A stretch of DNA of 64,000 nucleotides from Areca catechu. Taxonomy: Eukaryota; Streptophyta; Magnoliopsida; Arecales; Arecaceae. Positions 31,943-41,682 of this stretch are shown in pieces (within the stretch, counting starts at the first letter, position 1; each line of letters opens with the position of its first letter). The stretch lies in NCBI GenBank assembly GCA_021397845.1, contig CM038039.1, forward strand, positions 182,874,526 through 182,938,525, written 5' to 3'. The position numbers were made by a program, and so were the translations under genes. Under the pieces are notes generated by a model. That model was not told the origin of the DNA. It worked only from the letters and a program-made list of their open reading frames with translations, and did not search any database.

Positions 31943-34357
31943 TGAAAGGTTTATGCCCTATAAGCCAATATTTGTATCTCCCAGACCATTGTAAATTGAC
32001 AAGTTAATAAAGGCAATATTTTTCCATCATTCGCTGTGTCATTATATGATGAACCCCATAGATTAGGGCTATGGTCCTAGGGCTATGATGAGATCATACC
32101 AGTGAGATCTAAGGCCTTAAAACCCTAATCTAGAATATTCCTAGTCATAGGAACCCTGAGTTGGGGATCAGGGTTTCCGGTTAGACTGGCACATCCTATG
32201 TATGCTGAAAAGGGTGATTGCTCTCACAGTCACTTGTGTGGGACACTAATACAAGGATGTGGGTGCTCATTAGCGAATGAGTTCACTGAATAGATCCAGT
32301 TTGAGAACATCTAATGGAGCCTTAGCTGCATGTCAATAGATTTTTCTCATAGTGGGAGTTGTACAAGTAGTCCTATGACCTGAGACTGCCATAATACCTT
32401 ATGTACATGAACCCATGCTTTGGTTCAATCTCAATCATGACACTGGGTCATGCACGAGGTTGATGCTGGGTATGGTGAATTGTATATGAAGGTAATGAGT
32501 AGGTCAACAAGGAATTGATCACTCCTAGTAGGAGGAGATTGCATCCAGCCAAATTAGGTCAGATGATGATTCAGGAAATCTTTGATCAAAGTGCAGATAT
32601 TAGAAATGATTTCTAATATCGAATTAATTGAATCATTAGTGTATGACTGAGCTGGGAATGAGTATAAGCTGGTTTTGACATGTTTCCATATCCATAGTTA
32701 TATTCGGGATGCAAGATGATTGAAGGATCGAATTGTACGGGAACTTTCCACTGAAGGGTAGTTTTGGAATTTCACCAGAATTTCCATATCTTCCGGGTAG
32801 ACATGACACGTTGCTAGACGTCAATCTTGTCTTGTGGGTTGATCAAATTAAATGGTTTAATTGGATCACTAATTAGGAGGAGTCCTAATTGACTAACTCG
32901 AGTTAGCTCGATTTGACCTAAATCGATTAAAATGAGTTCTGATCAAATTAGGTCAACTTGCACTCAGACCCACTGCTGGATAGGTATGGAACCCAATGGG
33001 TCACACACTTAGGATAGATAATCAAGGATTTAATTTGGAATTAAATCTCGTTTGCAGATGAACACACTAGCATGTGTTGCAAACCATGGCTTCTACTTGA
33101 ATCGGATTCGAGTTAGGGTTCCGATTTGGTCTTTTTTAGATCCAAATTCATTCAGGTTTGAATCTAATTGAAGATTCAAGACATTGAGCTAATAGTAGGC
33201 TAGCAATTGGGCTAACCTAAGAGGCTAAACCCCTTTCCCACATCGCCTAAGCCCCTTTCCCTCTCTTCCCACGCGCGCGCGCAAGGAGAAGAGTCCACGC
33301 GCGCGTAGACTCTCTCCAAGCGGCATTTTTGCGTGAGAAAAAGAAAAAGGGTTGGCGTTTTGGCTGAAGGGGCATGGAAGAGAGTCTACCTAGGCGTGGA
33401 CTCTTCAAAAACGGGATTACCGTGAAAGAAAAGAAAAAAAAAACACCGAAGGGGCGCGACTCTTCTCTTCTGCGCGTGCCCTTCTATGTTTTTCGCGACT
33501 CTTTCTTGCGTCTTCCCATCCCAAAGGCCGTGAGATTAATTCAAGGGCCGTGAGATGAAGGGAAAGGACGTGAGAAGGGAGAGAAGGGCGTGAGAGGGTG
33601 ATTACAGATGGGTAGGCGCCTCTCTGTCGCCTATTTAAGGAGAAGACTTCACCGTAAAAAATTATTCTAGTTTTTCTACAGCGAAGCCTTGCTTTTTTTT
33701 TTTTCTCCCTCTCCAGAAGATTGTTTCCCCCTCCTCTCTTTCCTCTTTGATTCCTTTACAGAGCCTTGGCTCTGTCGAATCTCAGAACAGAAGGAGAGTC
33801 AGAGAGAAACTCTCCGACGGTAAAGGAAGAAGGCGCCTCTCCTTTCTTTCTTACATTAAGACAATCTTGTCTTAATTTTCTTCTCCCACCAAGACAAGCC
33901 TTGTCTCACTTTAGGACAAGGGCTTATTCTTAAGACAAGAGTGTCTTAAGGGGCCAAAGTTGCTAGAAGACAAGGAGAAGGGTAAGAGAGAAGGTTTAGT
34001 CCCAGTTTGGCTAGAGGAGTCCTAGCCAATAGCCCATATATCAAGTTCTTGGGGTAGAACTTGATTGGAAGGAACCCAATTAAGGAGTCAGTGTCTTGAT
34101 CATCTGCCCGTGTGGTTCACCATCGGAGGGCGGACAAGTGGACGCCTAGTATGTTCAAGAGGCTACTCAATTTGGAGTTCATTTCTGCATCAGACTGGTA
34201 ATAGCGATCTGAGGTTAGTATTTAAACAATGTTTAAATTTGGACATGCATGTAGTTATAGTTTTTAATTGCTAATAAGGAGTTTTGGGATTAGGGTTCGG
34301 ACCTGGTTTCATAAATTTTTGAAATCCACGCTTCCGCACTGGTTCACGAACCCAACA
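31943..34357 (+). repeat. copia-1 LTR4 (3' terminal)
   Basis: 2,415 bases, ending CCCAACA directly before the AAGAT duplication. Private changes include GTGTGGTTCACC, CCTAGTATGTTC and TAGTTATAG. In the last hairpin the only change (GGGA to GGGG) falls in the loop, leaving the arms intact. Confidence 0.9.
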
Positions 34358-34362
34358 AAGAT
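34358..34362 (+). repeat. Target site duplication AAGAT (right)
   Basis: Right copy of the copia-1 target duplication. After it, gypsy-1 gag resumes in the frame left at 9490. Confidence 0.85.
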
Positions 34363-35002
34363 CCTCCTAGAGATTGAGAATGAGACCTTTCTACAAAGGC
34401 CTCGTCCGATGAGGGCCCCCCCTGCATCCAGAAATAGAGATAAATTATGTCGGTTCCGTAAGGACCATAGGCACAGCACCAAAGAGTGCCTATAGCTGAA
34501 GGATGCCATTGAAGATCTCATCTGGAGGGGATACCTGCACAAGTATGTCTGACCCCACCGGGATCGGGCCGAACCCTCAACTATCAAAAACCCTCCAGAG
34601 GAGGTGGAGCTTTCCAACCAACGGCCGACCAGTGGGGATGTCGACATGCTGCATCGACGGTCCGATTGGAGATATGAAGATGACCTAGACATTATCAAGA
34701 GGTCGAGGGGTTCCGATGCAATCACCTTCTCCAACGAAGACCTCCTGGAGTCCCATGTCTTTGAAAATGATCCTGTAGTCGTGTCGACAGTGATTGCCAA
34801 CTACGATGTAAAAATGATACTTATAGATAATGGAAGCTCCACAGAGGTATTACTGTATGATGCTTTTATAAGAATGAACCTGTCTAGGTTAATGCTCCAA
34901 GAATCCCCCATACCACTGACAGGTTTTAAGAAAAATTCCATCGGAGTTGAGGGAGAAATAGTTCTCTTCGTAACGATCGAGATGGAGCCTTTCCAAAACT
35001 AG
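34358..35002 (+). pseudogene. gypsy-1 gag end and aspartic protease
   Basis: Gag resumes with LLEIENETFLQRPRP and the zinc-binding region KLCRFRKDHRHSTKEC (C-x2-H-x5-H-x4-C type), followed by a TAG. After a frame change the protease is readable from about 34760: VVVSTVIANYDVKMILIDNGSS (DNGSS in place of the usual D-S/T-G form), VLLYDAFIRMNL, VGVEGEIVLFVTIE-like end. It stops at 35000. The conserved segment that follows in gypsy-2 (YNAILGHLGLNQ) is missing, so a few hundred bases seem deleted between protease and RT. Role: maturation of the polyprotein; inactive here. Confidence 0.75.
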
Positions 35003-35039
35003 AACAACTCGGCCCAAGGGCTGAAGCCGATGGCCATGG

Positions 35040-36480
35040 TCAGCCAGATGAAAGGATCCTGTTTGTCCCCCTTTGGGAGGATGACCCTACCAAAATCCTC
35101 CAAATCGAAAGCTCTCTCAGCGAGGACATCAAGTCAAAGCTAATCGGCTTCCTGAGGAATAATGCTGACATCTTTGCTTGGTTGGTGTCAACATGCCAGG
35201 TATTCCATCAGATGTCATCACTCACTAGCTCGAGGTGGATCCGAACTACAAGCCTGTTTGATAGAAAAAAAGGAACTTCGCTGCCGAAAGGCAAAGGGCC
35301 ATTGATGAAGAAGTGAAGAAGCTCTTCGATGCTGGTTTTATCAGGGAAGTCCATTACCCTGAATGGCTAGCGAATGTTATGATGGTGAAAAAGGCTAACA
35401 GGAAGTAGAGGATCTGCGTGGACTACACTGACCTCAACAAGGCCTGTCCGAAGTATAGCTTCCTCTTGCCGAAAATTGATCAGTTAGTGGATGCCACGAC
35501 CGGCCATCAGCTTTTAAGTTTCATAGATGCCTTCTCCGACTACAACCAAATCAGGATGCACCCGGAGGACGAGGAGAAGATGGCCTTTATCACCGACAAA
35601 GGTCTATACTGTTACAAGATGATGCCCTTCGGCCTGAATAATGCTGGTGCTACCTTCCAAAGGCTGATCAACCAAGTCTTCGAAGGACAACTTAGGAGAA
35701 ACATGGAGGCGTATGTTGATGATATAATAGTGAAGAGTCCTTGTAGGGCTAACCACATCAAGGACTTACAGGAATCCTTTGATGCACTCAGACATCATCG
35801 AATGAAACTGAATCCTATGAAGTGTACTTTTGGGATGACCTCCAGAAAGTTCCTCGGCTTCTTAGTCACACAGAGAAGAATCGAAGTCAACCCTGACAAG
35901 ATCAGAGCTATTATTGAAATGGGATATCCGACCAATAAAAAGCAGGTGCAAGAACTTACAGGCCAGATAGCTTCTCTCAGCCGTTTCATCTCCCAGTCGA
36001 TCGAGAAGTCCCTACCATTTTTCAAGACATTGCACCGATCCGACCGCTTCCATTAGACTGATAAGTGTCGATCGGCTTTCGAAGCATTGAAAGAATACTT
36101 GAAGAACCCTCCGTTGTTGGCCAAACCAATGGAAGGGAAGCCTTTATATCTCTACCTGTCGGCCTCAGATGAGGCGATTAGCTCCGTCCTCATGCGAGTA
36201 GGAGAAGATGGTCAATAGAAACCAGTCTACTACATTAGTAAAGTCCTCCATGATGCCGAGACCAGGTATCCTAAAATACAGAAGCTAGTCTATTCTTTGG
36301 TCATAGCGGCCAAACGGCTCCGACATACTTCCAGGCATGTTCGATCATCGTGCTGACTGATCAACCTCTCAAGATGATTCTTCGGAGCCTGGACACCTCC
36401 GGTCGGCTTGCCAAGTGGGCCATCAAACTTAATGAGTTTGACATCTCCTTCCAATCCCGATATGCTTTTAAGGACTAGGT
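35040..36480 (+). pseudogene. gypsy-1 reverse transcriptase and first RNase H
   Basis: The linker before RT is readable in broken frames (FVPLWEDDPTKILQIESSL, FLRNNADIFAWLV). The RT body is open from 35418 to 36056: RICVDYTDLNKACPKYSF-like start, SFIDAFSDYNQIRM, FGLNNAGATFQRL and YVDD at 35712-35723. A TAG at 36054-36056 replaces a Trp. The first RNase H follows (LYLYLSASDEAISSVLM, KPVYYISKVLHDAETRY) with further stops and a frame change near 36310. Stops at 35406, 36216 and 36475 are of the CAG/TGG-to-TAG type. Confidence 0.8.
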
Positions 36481-36499
36481 AATTGCTGACTTCATTATA

Positions 36500-37190
36500 G
36501 AATGCACCTGGAAGCAGGGAGCGTCCTCTCAAATGGCTGAAGCACCTGGAGCTGACCCCATCGATGAAGCCGAGCATGCCTGGACCCTTCATGTGGATGG
36601 AGAATCCAACCTTGCTGGTTGCGGGGCCAGCCTGATCTTTGCCGACCCAGACGAAGAAAGCTTGAAGTATGCTTTGCACTTTTCATTTTAGATGTCAAAT
36701 AACCAGGCGGAGTACGAAGCCCTTCTCGCAAGACTAAGAATTGCCAATGAATTGGGCATTAGCCGACTCAGGGCCTTCTCCGACTTCCAGCTGGTGGTCA
36801 ATCAAGTGAAGGGCGAATTCGAAGCAAGAGATCCGACCCTAGCCAAGTACTTGAACAAGGTACAAAGCCTCGCATCTCGGTTCAAATTCTTCAAAATTCT
36901 TCATATACCTCGATTGCAGAACTCCCGGGCTGATGCATTATCGCGACTAGCTATGGCCATCACCAACACATCCAACCGAACTTTTGTGGAGTATCTGCAA
37001 TGCCCAAGTATCACCGAAGAGTCGACCAAGGTCCACCAAGTTAAATAGGAAGCCTCATGGATGAACCCAATTCTCTCATTCCTGACCAAGGGGACTCTCC
37101 CGGAAGACCCGACCGAGGCCAAGCATGTGCGCTGGATGGCTTCTAAGTACATCATCCTTGACGATGTCCTTTACAAGCGGTCATTCTCAT
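36500..37190 (+). pseudogene. gypsy-1 second (archaeal-like) RNase H
   Basis: A second RNase H-like domain follows the first: AWTLHVDGESNLAGCGASL, then SNNQAEYEALLARLRIANEL and LRAFSDFQLVVNQVKGEFE, ending HIPRLQNSRADALSRLAMA. The presence of two RNase H domains (gypsy-type plus archaeal-like) is a known mark of the Tat lineage of plant Ty3/gypsy elements. An in-frame TAG at 36689-36691 and another near 37047 break it. Confidence 0.75.
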
Positions 37191-38288
37191 AGCCGCTGCT
37201 AAAGTGTTTGGGGCCGACTGATGTAGACTATGCACTCAGAGAAGTATATGAAGGCATATGCGGCGACCATCTTGGAGGAAGATCCCTGGCATACAAGATA
37301 ATCCAACAGGGATACTATTAGCCTACAATCTAGAAGGATACCTTGGACTTCGTCCGAAGGTACGATGCATGTCAGAGGTACTCCAATATCTAAAGAAGGT
37401 CGGCCAGCCAGCTGACTCCGCTTACTGCACCTTGGCCGTTTGTACAGTGGGGAATGGACATACTGGGATCCTTCCCTCCAGCATCTGGCCCGCAAATTTT
37501 TTATTGTGGCCATTTATTACTTTACCAAGTAGGTGGAGGATGAACCACTGGCATAGATCACTGAAGCCAAGGTAGAAAACTTTATCCAGAACTGCATTAT
37601 CTTCCGATTTGGCATCCCGCAGACAATCATCACCGACAATGGAAGGCAGTTCGATAACCCAAAATTCTGAGACTTTTGCCAGCGATATCACTCTCTCATC
37701 GACTCACTTTAGTCGACCATCCACAGTCCAACGGAGAGGCCAAAGTCACCAATCAAACAATCCTACATGGATTGAAGACCCGACTGAATGAAGCCAGAGG
37801 TCTTTGGGCAGAAGAACTCCATTTAGTACTTTAGGTCTATCGGACGACCACTCGAACGACAATTGGGGAGACTCCATTCAACCTGACTTACGGAAGTGAA
37901 GCCGTCATCCTCGTTGAGATCTCTTTGCAATCCCTACTGATTAACCACTGTACCGAGCCAACTAACTCCGAGCAGCGGAGGGCTGACCTGGACCTACTTG
38001 AAGAAACCAGACTCCGAACAAGCTTAAAGAAGGTGACCTACCGCTAGAAGATGGCAAAGTATTACAGCTCATGGGTCAAGTCATGAACTTTCCAAGTTGG
38101 AGATCTAGTCTTATGGAGGTCTGAGATTTCAAGACCGACCGAGCAAGGGAAACTCTTCCCAAATTGGGAAGGCCCTTATCATGTCGTTGAAGTAATTCGA
38201 GCCGAAACCTACTAACTCGAACATTTGTTCGGACGGCAGATAGCGCGTCCGTGGAATGTAGACAATCTCCATAAGAACTATCAATAAA
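37191..38288 (+). pseudogene. gypsy-1 integrase
   Basis: Broken integrase: zinc-binding region (EVYEGICGDHLGGRSLAYKI, then DACQRYSNI with one Cys), core fragments in two frames (WGMDILGSFPPASG, SDGEAK-like NGEAKVTNQTIL) and the C-terminal part (TPFNLTYGSEAVILVEI, KLFPNWEGPYHVVEVI, WNVDNLHKNYQ). It ends at TAA 38286-38288. At least six stops and several frame changes make it inactive. The order RT, RNase H, integrase is that of Ty3/gypsy. Confidence 0.75.
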
Positions 38289-38299
38289 GTCTACAAGTT

Positions 38300-38710
38300 C
38301 TTCTATGAAGCACCTCCAAAAGGCTGACTCTGATCGGCAAAGGCTCTAGGGCAGCCCACCTCCAAAAGATCGACTCCGATCGGCAAATGATCTAGGGCAG
38401 CCCACCTCTAAAAGATCGACTCCGGTTGGCAAAGACTCTAGGATAGCCCACCTCCAAAAGATCGACTTCGATCGGCAAAGGCTCTAGGGCAGTCCACCTC
38501 TGAAAGACCGACTCAGATCGGCAAAGGCTCTAGGGCAACCCACCTCCGAAAGACCGACTCCGGTCGGCAAAGGCTCTAAGGTAGCCCACCTCCGAAAGAT
38601 CAACTCCGGTCGGCAAAGGCTTTAGGGCAGCCCACCTTCGAAAGACCAACTCCGGTCGGCAAAGGCTCTAGGGCAGCCCACCTTCGAAAGGCCGACTCCA
38701 TTGGCAACAT
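38300..38710 (+). repeat. 46-bp tandem repeat, gypsy-1 3' UTR
   Basis: About 8.5 copies of a 46-base unit containing CTAGGGCAGCCCACCTCC and GACTCCGGTCGGCAAAGG. Unit starts can be followed at 38346, 38392 and onward at 46-base steps, with point differences between copies. It starts right after the integrase stop, the place where Tat-lineage elements are known to carry variable tandem repeats. Confidence 0.8.
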
Positions 38711-38715
38711 CTTTG
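38711..38715 (+). repeat. Target site duplication CTTTG (left)
   Basis: CTTTG immediately before the solo LTR; repeated at 40299-40303. Confidence 0.7.
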
Positions 38716-40298
38716 TGATGAGGGACGGATGAGACATAACCTGATTTATTTGGAAAAGGAGAAAACACCTAAACAAACTAGGACAGTGGGAGGGCTAAGA
38801 AGCCTCCCGGGACTAGGGCGAACTGAAACTAAACCCTAAAACAGCTGAACTCTTTTGGTTTTTAATTTTCTTGGTGGAGGAACAATGGGATGGAGAATAG
38901 GAAATATGGATACTCTAGGACTGGGGACTCACCTTCACGGAGAGACATCGCACCTCTAGGGCATCTCACCCATCCCACTACATGAAGTCTAGGGCATCCC
39001 ACCCATCTCACTACACGCGGAACCTAGGGCATCCCACCCAAATCGCTACCTAGGGCCGTAAAGAAAATCCCTAAGACCTAGAGGGGGACTTGATGGGAAA
39101 AGGAGGATAACTAGGGCCTCACACCCCTCGATGCTTGCATGGAGTGAAGGAAGTGGGGTCTCACACCCCTCGACACCTGTAGGTGAAGAAAAGATGGGCC
39201 TCAGCCAAGAACCAGAACCAATGGAAGATCCAAAAATTTCATATCAAACTTATTCATTACAGGGGAAGGGGGGCCTTTATATAGAAAAACCAAACCCTCA
39301 CTTACTTAGCCTACAAGAAACTCAAAAAAGAAAAAATAAATTACATCAAAATCCATGCTACATCAATATTGGTGCTGATCTGCTCTAGGAAGCATGTCGA
39401 CTTAATGATCTGCTCCGAAAAGCGTGCTGCTCTGAATACTGGGATGCTCTAAAATTTATGTGGACTTTACTAATGGCCATGCACAGGGGGAAGGAAATCA
39501 TATCTGGTGACAACCGACGGACGGGCGGTGACCGGGAAGCGGGCGGTGACAGGGAAGCAGGCGGCAGACGAGGTCGGCGGATGGCGAGCGGTGGACGGCC
39601 GGCGGTGGCTGCAAGCGGGGCGGCAGCACAGAGATGGCACGGCATGCCCAGGGCATGCCGTTTGGTCTCCCACTGCCATGGGGGACCCCTGGGCGCCGGC
39701 GAGGTCTTCCGGCTGGATGGCGGATGGCCGGACGACGGCTCCGGCGGGACAGCTATGGTGGCGGCAGCGACAAGCGGCGGTGCAGGGGCGGCACGGCTGC
39801 ACGGCATGCCGTTTGGGCTTCCCATGGCCGTCGGGCCCATGGGCACCGACGAGGGCCCTCCAGCGACCGGGTGTGAGCCGGTGGGCAGCGGGCGGGCGAC
39901 CGGTGGCAGGCCGGTGGTGGCAGGTGGCGGCGGCAGCCATGGGTGACCGTTTGTCTTCCCATGGACCGTTCGTCTTGCACGGCATGGGCGGCGACGGACG
40001 TCGATTTTTCGATGGGGAGCGGGGCTGGCGGTGGGTCGGCGAGGGTGGCTGGGGGTCGGGCGACCCGGATCTGGGGTGCGGCGGGGCGGTGGGCTAGGGT
40101 TCGGGATTTTTTTTTTAAAAAAAAGATCACGGGAGAAGGATGGAGGGAGATGGAATAAGGCTGGGAAAACTTAGGGATAAACCTAGAATAAAATTGGAAT
40201 AGCGGGGATAGGTGGATAGCGGTAATAGGAAAATAAAAAAATGTGAGAAAATTAAGAAAATGGAAAAAAACACCCGGACGATGGCTGGATCCCCATCA
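38716..40298 (-). mobile_element. Solo LTR, 1,583 bp
   Basis: Bounded by CTTTG duplications. Ends are TGATGAGGGA and TCCCCATCA, so the termini form a short inverted repeat starting TGATG. No internal region, primer-binding site or polypurine tract is present. A minus-strand TATA box (CTATATAAAGG, 39274-39284) suggests minus orientation. U3 would then be the very GC-rich block at 39480-40100, and R/U5 lies below 39270, with a ~34-base repeat (CTAGGGCATCCCACCC) three times at 38956-39035. Long open frames on both strands of the GC-rich block have no recognisable domain. It interrupts the gypsy-1 3' UTR repeats. Confidence 0.7.
39274..39284 (-). promoter_or_regulatory. Solo LTR TATA box (minus strand)
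   Basis: CTATATAAAGG on the minus strand, followed downstream by the likely transcribed part of the LTR. Confidence 0.45.
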
Positions 40299-40303
40299 CT
40301 TTG
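40299..40303 (+). repeat. Target site duplication CTTTG (right)
   Basis: Right copy. Joining the flanks at this duplication gives GGCAACATCTTTGGGTTTG, which matches the 97-bp repeat unit (CTCAACATCTTTGGGTTCG), so the two arrays were adjacent before insertion. Confidence 0.7.
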
Positions 40304-40905
40304 GGTTTGTATGAGCCAACGGACCAATACTTGGGAAGAAAGATCCTAAGTATATTGATCCGGCCTGAGCTACTGTCCATTTCTTGCCTCAACATCTTTG
40401 GGTTCGGACAAGTCGACGGACCAACACTTGGGAAGAAAGATCCTAAGTATATTGATTTGGCTTGAGCTATTGTCCGTTGCCTGCCTCAACATCATTAGGT
40501 TCGGACGAGCCGATGGACCAACACTTGGGAAGAAAGATCCTAAGTATATTGGTCCAGCCTAAGCTACTGTCCGTTGCCTGCCTCAACATCTTTGGGTTCA
40601 GACGAGTCGACGGACCAATACTTGGGAAGAAAGATCCTAAGTATATTGATTCAGCTTGAGCTACTGTCCATTGCCTGCCTCAACATCTTTGGGTTCGGAC
40701 GAGCCGATGGACCAACAGTTGGGAAGAAAGATCTTAAGTATATTGGTCCAGCCTGAGCTACTGTCCATTGCCTGCCTCATCATCTTTGGGTTCGGGTGAC
40801 CCAACGAATCAACACTTAGGAAGAAGCTCCTAAGTATCTTGGTTCAGGCTAAACTATTATCTAGCATCTACTTCGGAAGGTCTGACTGCGCCATCTGATA
40901 AGCCA
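40304..40905 (+). repeat. 97-bp tandem repeat
   Basis: About six copies with the landmark TTGGGAAGAAAGATCCTAAG at 40331, 40428, 40525, 40622 and 40719 (steps of exactly 97), and a decayed copy at about 40815. The unit also contains GCCTGCCTCAACATCTTTGG. Once the solo LTR is removed it continues directly from the 46-bp array, so it probably belongs to the same gypsy-1 3' UTR. The short open frames in it are by-products of the repeat. Confidence 0.8.
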
Positions 40906-41019
40906 AAGGACCTATACTTAGAAAAATTTCTAAGCTATTGATCCTACACCAAGCTACTATTCAACTACTTACGGTCCTACCTAGCCGACCAGCAACACTT
41001 AGAAGCATCTTCAATGATG
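40906..41019. other. Spacer between tandem arrays
   Basis: A short unique stretch with decayed 97-bp repeat remnants (GGACCTATACTTAG near 40910). No LTR start or polypurine tract of gypsy-1 was found here, although its 3' LTR should lie about here. Confidence 0.3.
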
Positions 41020-41677
41020 AAAGCTTCAGCCACCCCGCTAGGTGGCGCCCGGAGACGGGTCCACCTCTGTCGAGGTCAGGCCAGGCCTCCCTGCTCCTTC
41101 GCCAGTTGGCGACCGGAGACGGGTCCACCTCGGTCGAAGTCGAGCGCCTCTCTGCCACTCCGCCAGGTGTCCGCCCAGGAGGGGTCCACCTCGACCGAAG
41201 CTGGCGGCCTCCCTGCTCCTTCACCAATTGGGGCCTAGAGATGAGTCCACCTCGACCGAAGTCGAGCACCTCTCTACCGCTCCGCCAGGTGTCCGCCCAG
41301 CAGGGGTCCACCTCGGCCGAAGCTGGCGGCCCCTCGCTCCCTTGCCAGGTGGCGCCCGGAGACGGGTCAACCTTTGTCGAGGTTGAGTTGGGCCTCCATG
41401 CTCCTTCGCCAGTTGGCGGCCGGAGACGGGTCCACCTCGGCCGAAGTCGAGCACCTCTCTACCGCTCTGCCAGGTGTCCGCCCAGGAGGGGTCCACCTCG
41501 ACCGAAGCTGGCGGCCCCTCGCTCCCTCGCCAGGTGGCACCCGGAGACTGGTCCACCTCTATCGAGGTCGAGCCGGGCCTCCCTGCTCCTTCGCTAGTTG
41601 GCGCCCGGAGACGGGTCCACCTCGGTCGAAGTCGAGCACCTCTCTGCCGCTCCGCCAGGTGTCCGCCCAGGAGGGGT
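41020..41677 (+). repeat. 62/185-bp higher-order minisatellite, left part
   Basis: Three related ~62-base monomers alternate: one with GAAGCTGGCGGCC, one with GAGGTCGAGCCGGGCC, one with GAAGTCGAGCACCTC. They share the box GGGTCCACCTC. Trimers recur every 185 bases (landmark CCGCCCAG at 41293, 41478, 41663), and one shortened step of 122 bases (41171 to 41293) lacks a monomer. Copia-2 inserted inside this array at 41682. Open frames through it are repeat by-products. Confidence 0.8.
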
Positions 41678-41682
41678 CCACC
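41678..41682 (+). repeat. Target site duplication CCACC (left)
   Basis: CCACC immediately before the copia-2 5' LTR; repeated at 51996-52000. It falls in the conserved GGGTCCACC box of the minisatellite. Confidence 0.8.

Larger units (their letters stand above)
9491..34357 (+). mobile_element. copia-1 tandem array: 4 LTRs, 3 internal regions
   Basis: Order: LTR1 (9491-11903), internal 1, LTR2 (16974-19387), internal 2, LTR3 (24459-26871), internal 3, LTR4 (31943-34357). The repeat period is 7,483-7,485 bases. Only the outer edges carry a target duplication (AAGAT), so this is one original insertion enlarged by recombination between LTRs, not three independent insertions. All units are in the same orientation as the host gypsy-1. 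The family is Ty1/copia: domain order is gag, protease, integrase, RT, RNase H, and the primer-binding site matches initiator Met tRNA. A copia lineage name cannot be fixed without comparison to a reference set. Confidence 0.9.

Noticed and set aside
38300..38710. Regularly spaced repeats that could suggest a CRISPR array
   Set aside because: The whole 46-base unit repeats with no unique spacers, in a plant retroelement 3' UTR.
39458..40130. Several 120-200 codon open frames on both strands
   Set aside because: They lie in the GC-rich part of a solo LTR, are Arg/Pro/Ala/Gly-rich in all frames, and show no domain or gene context.
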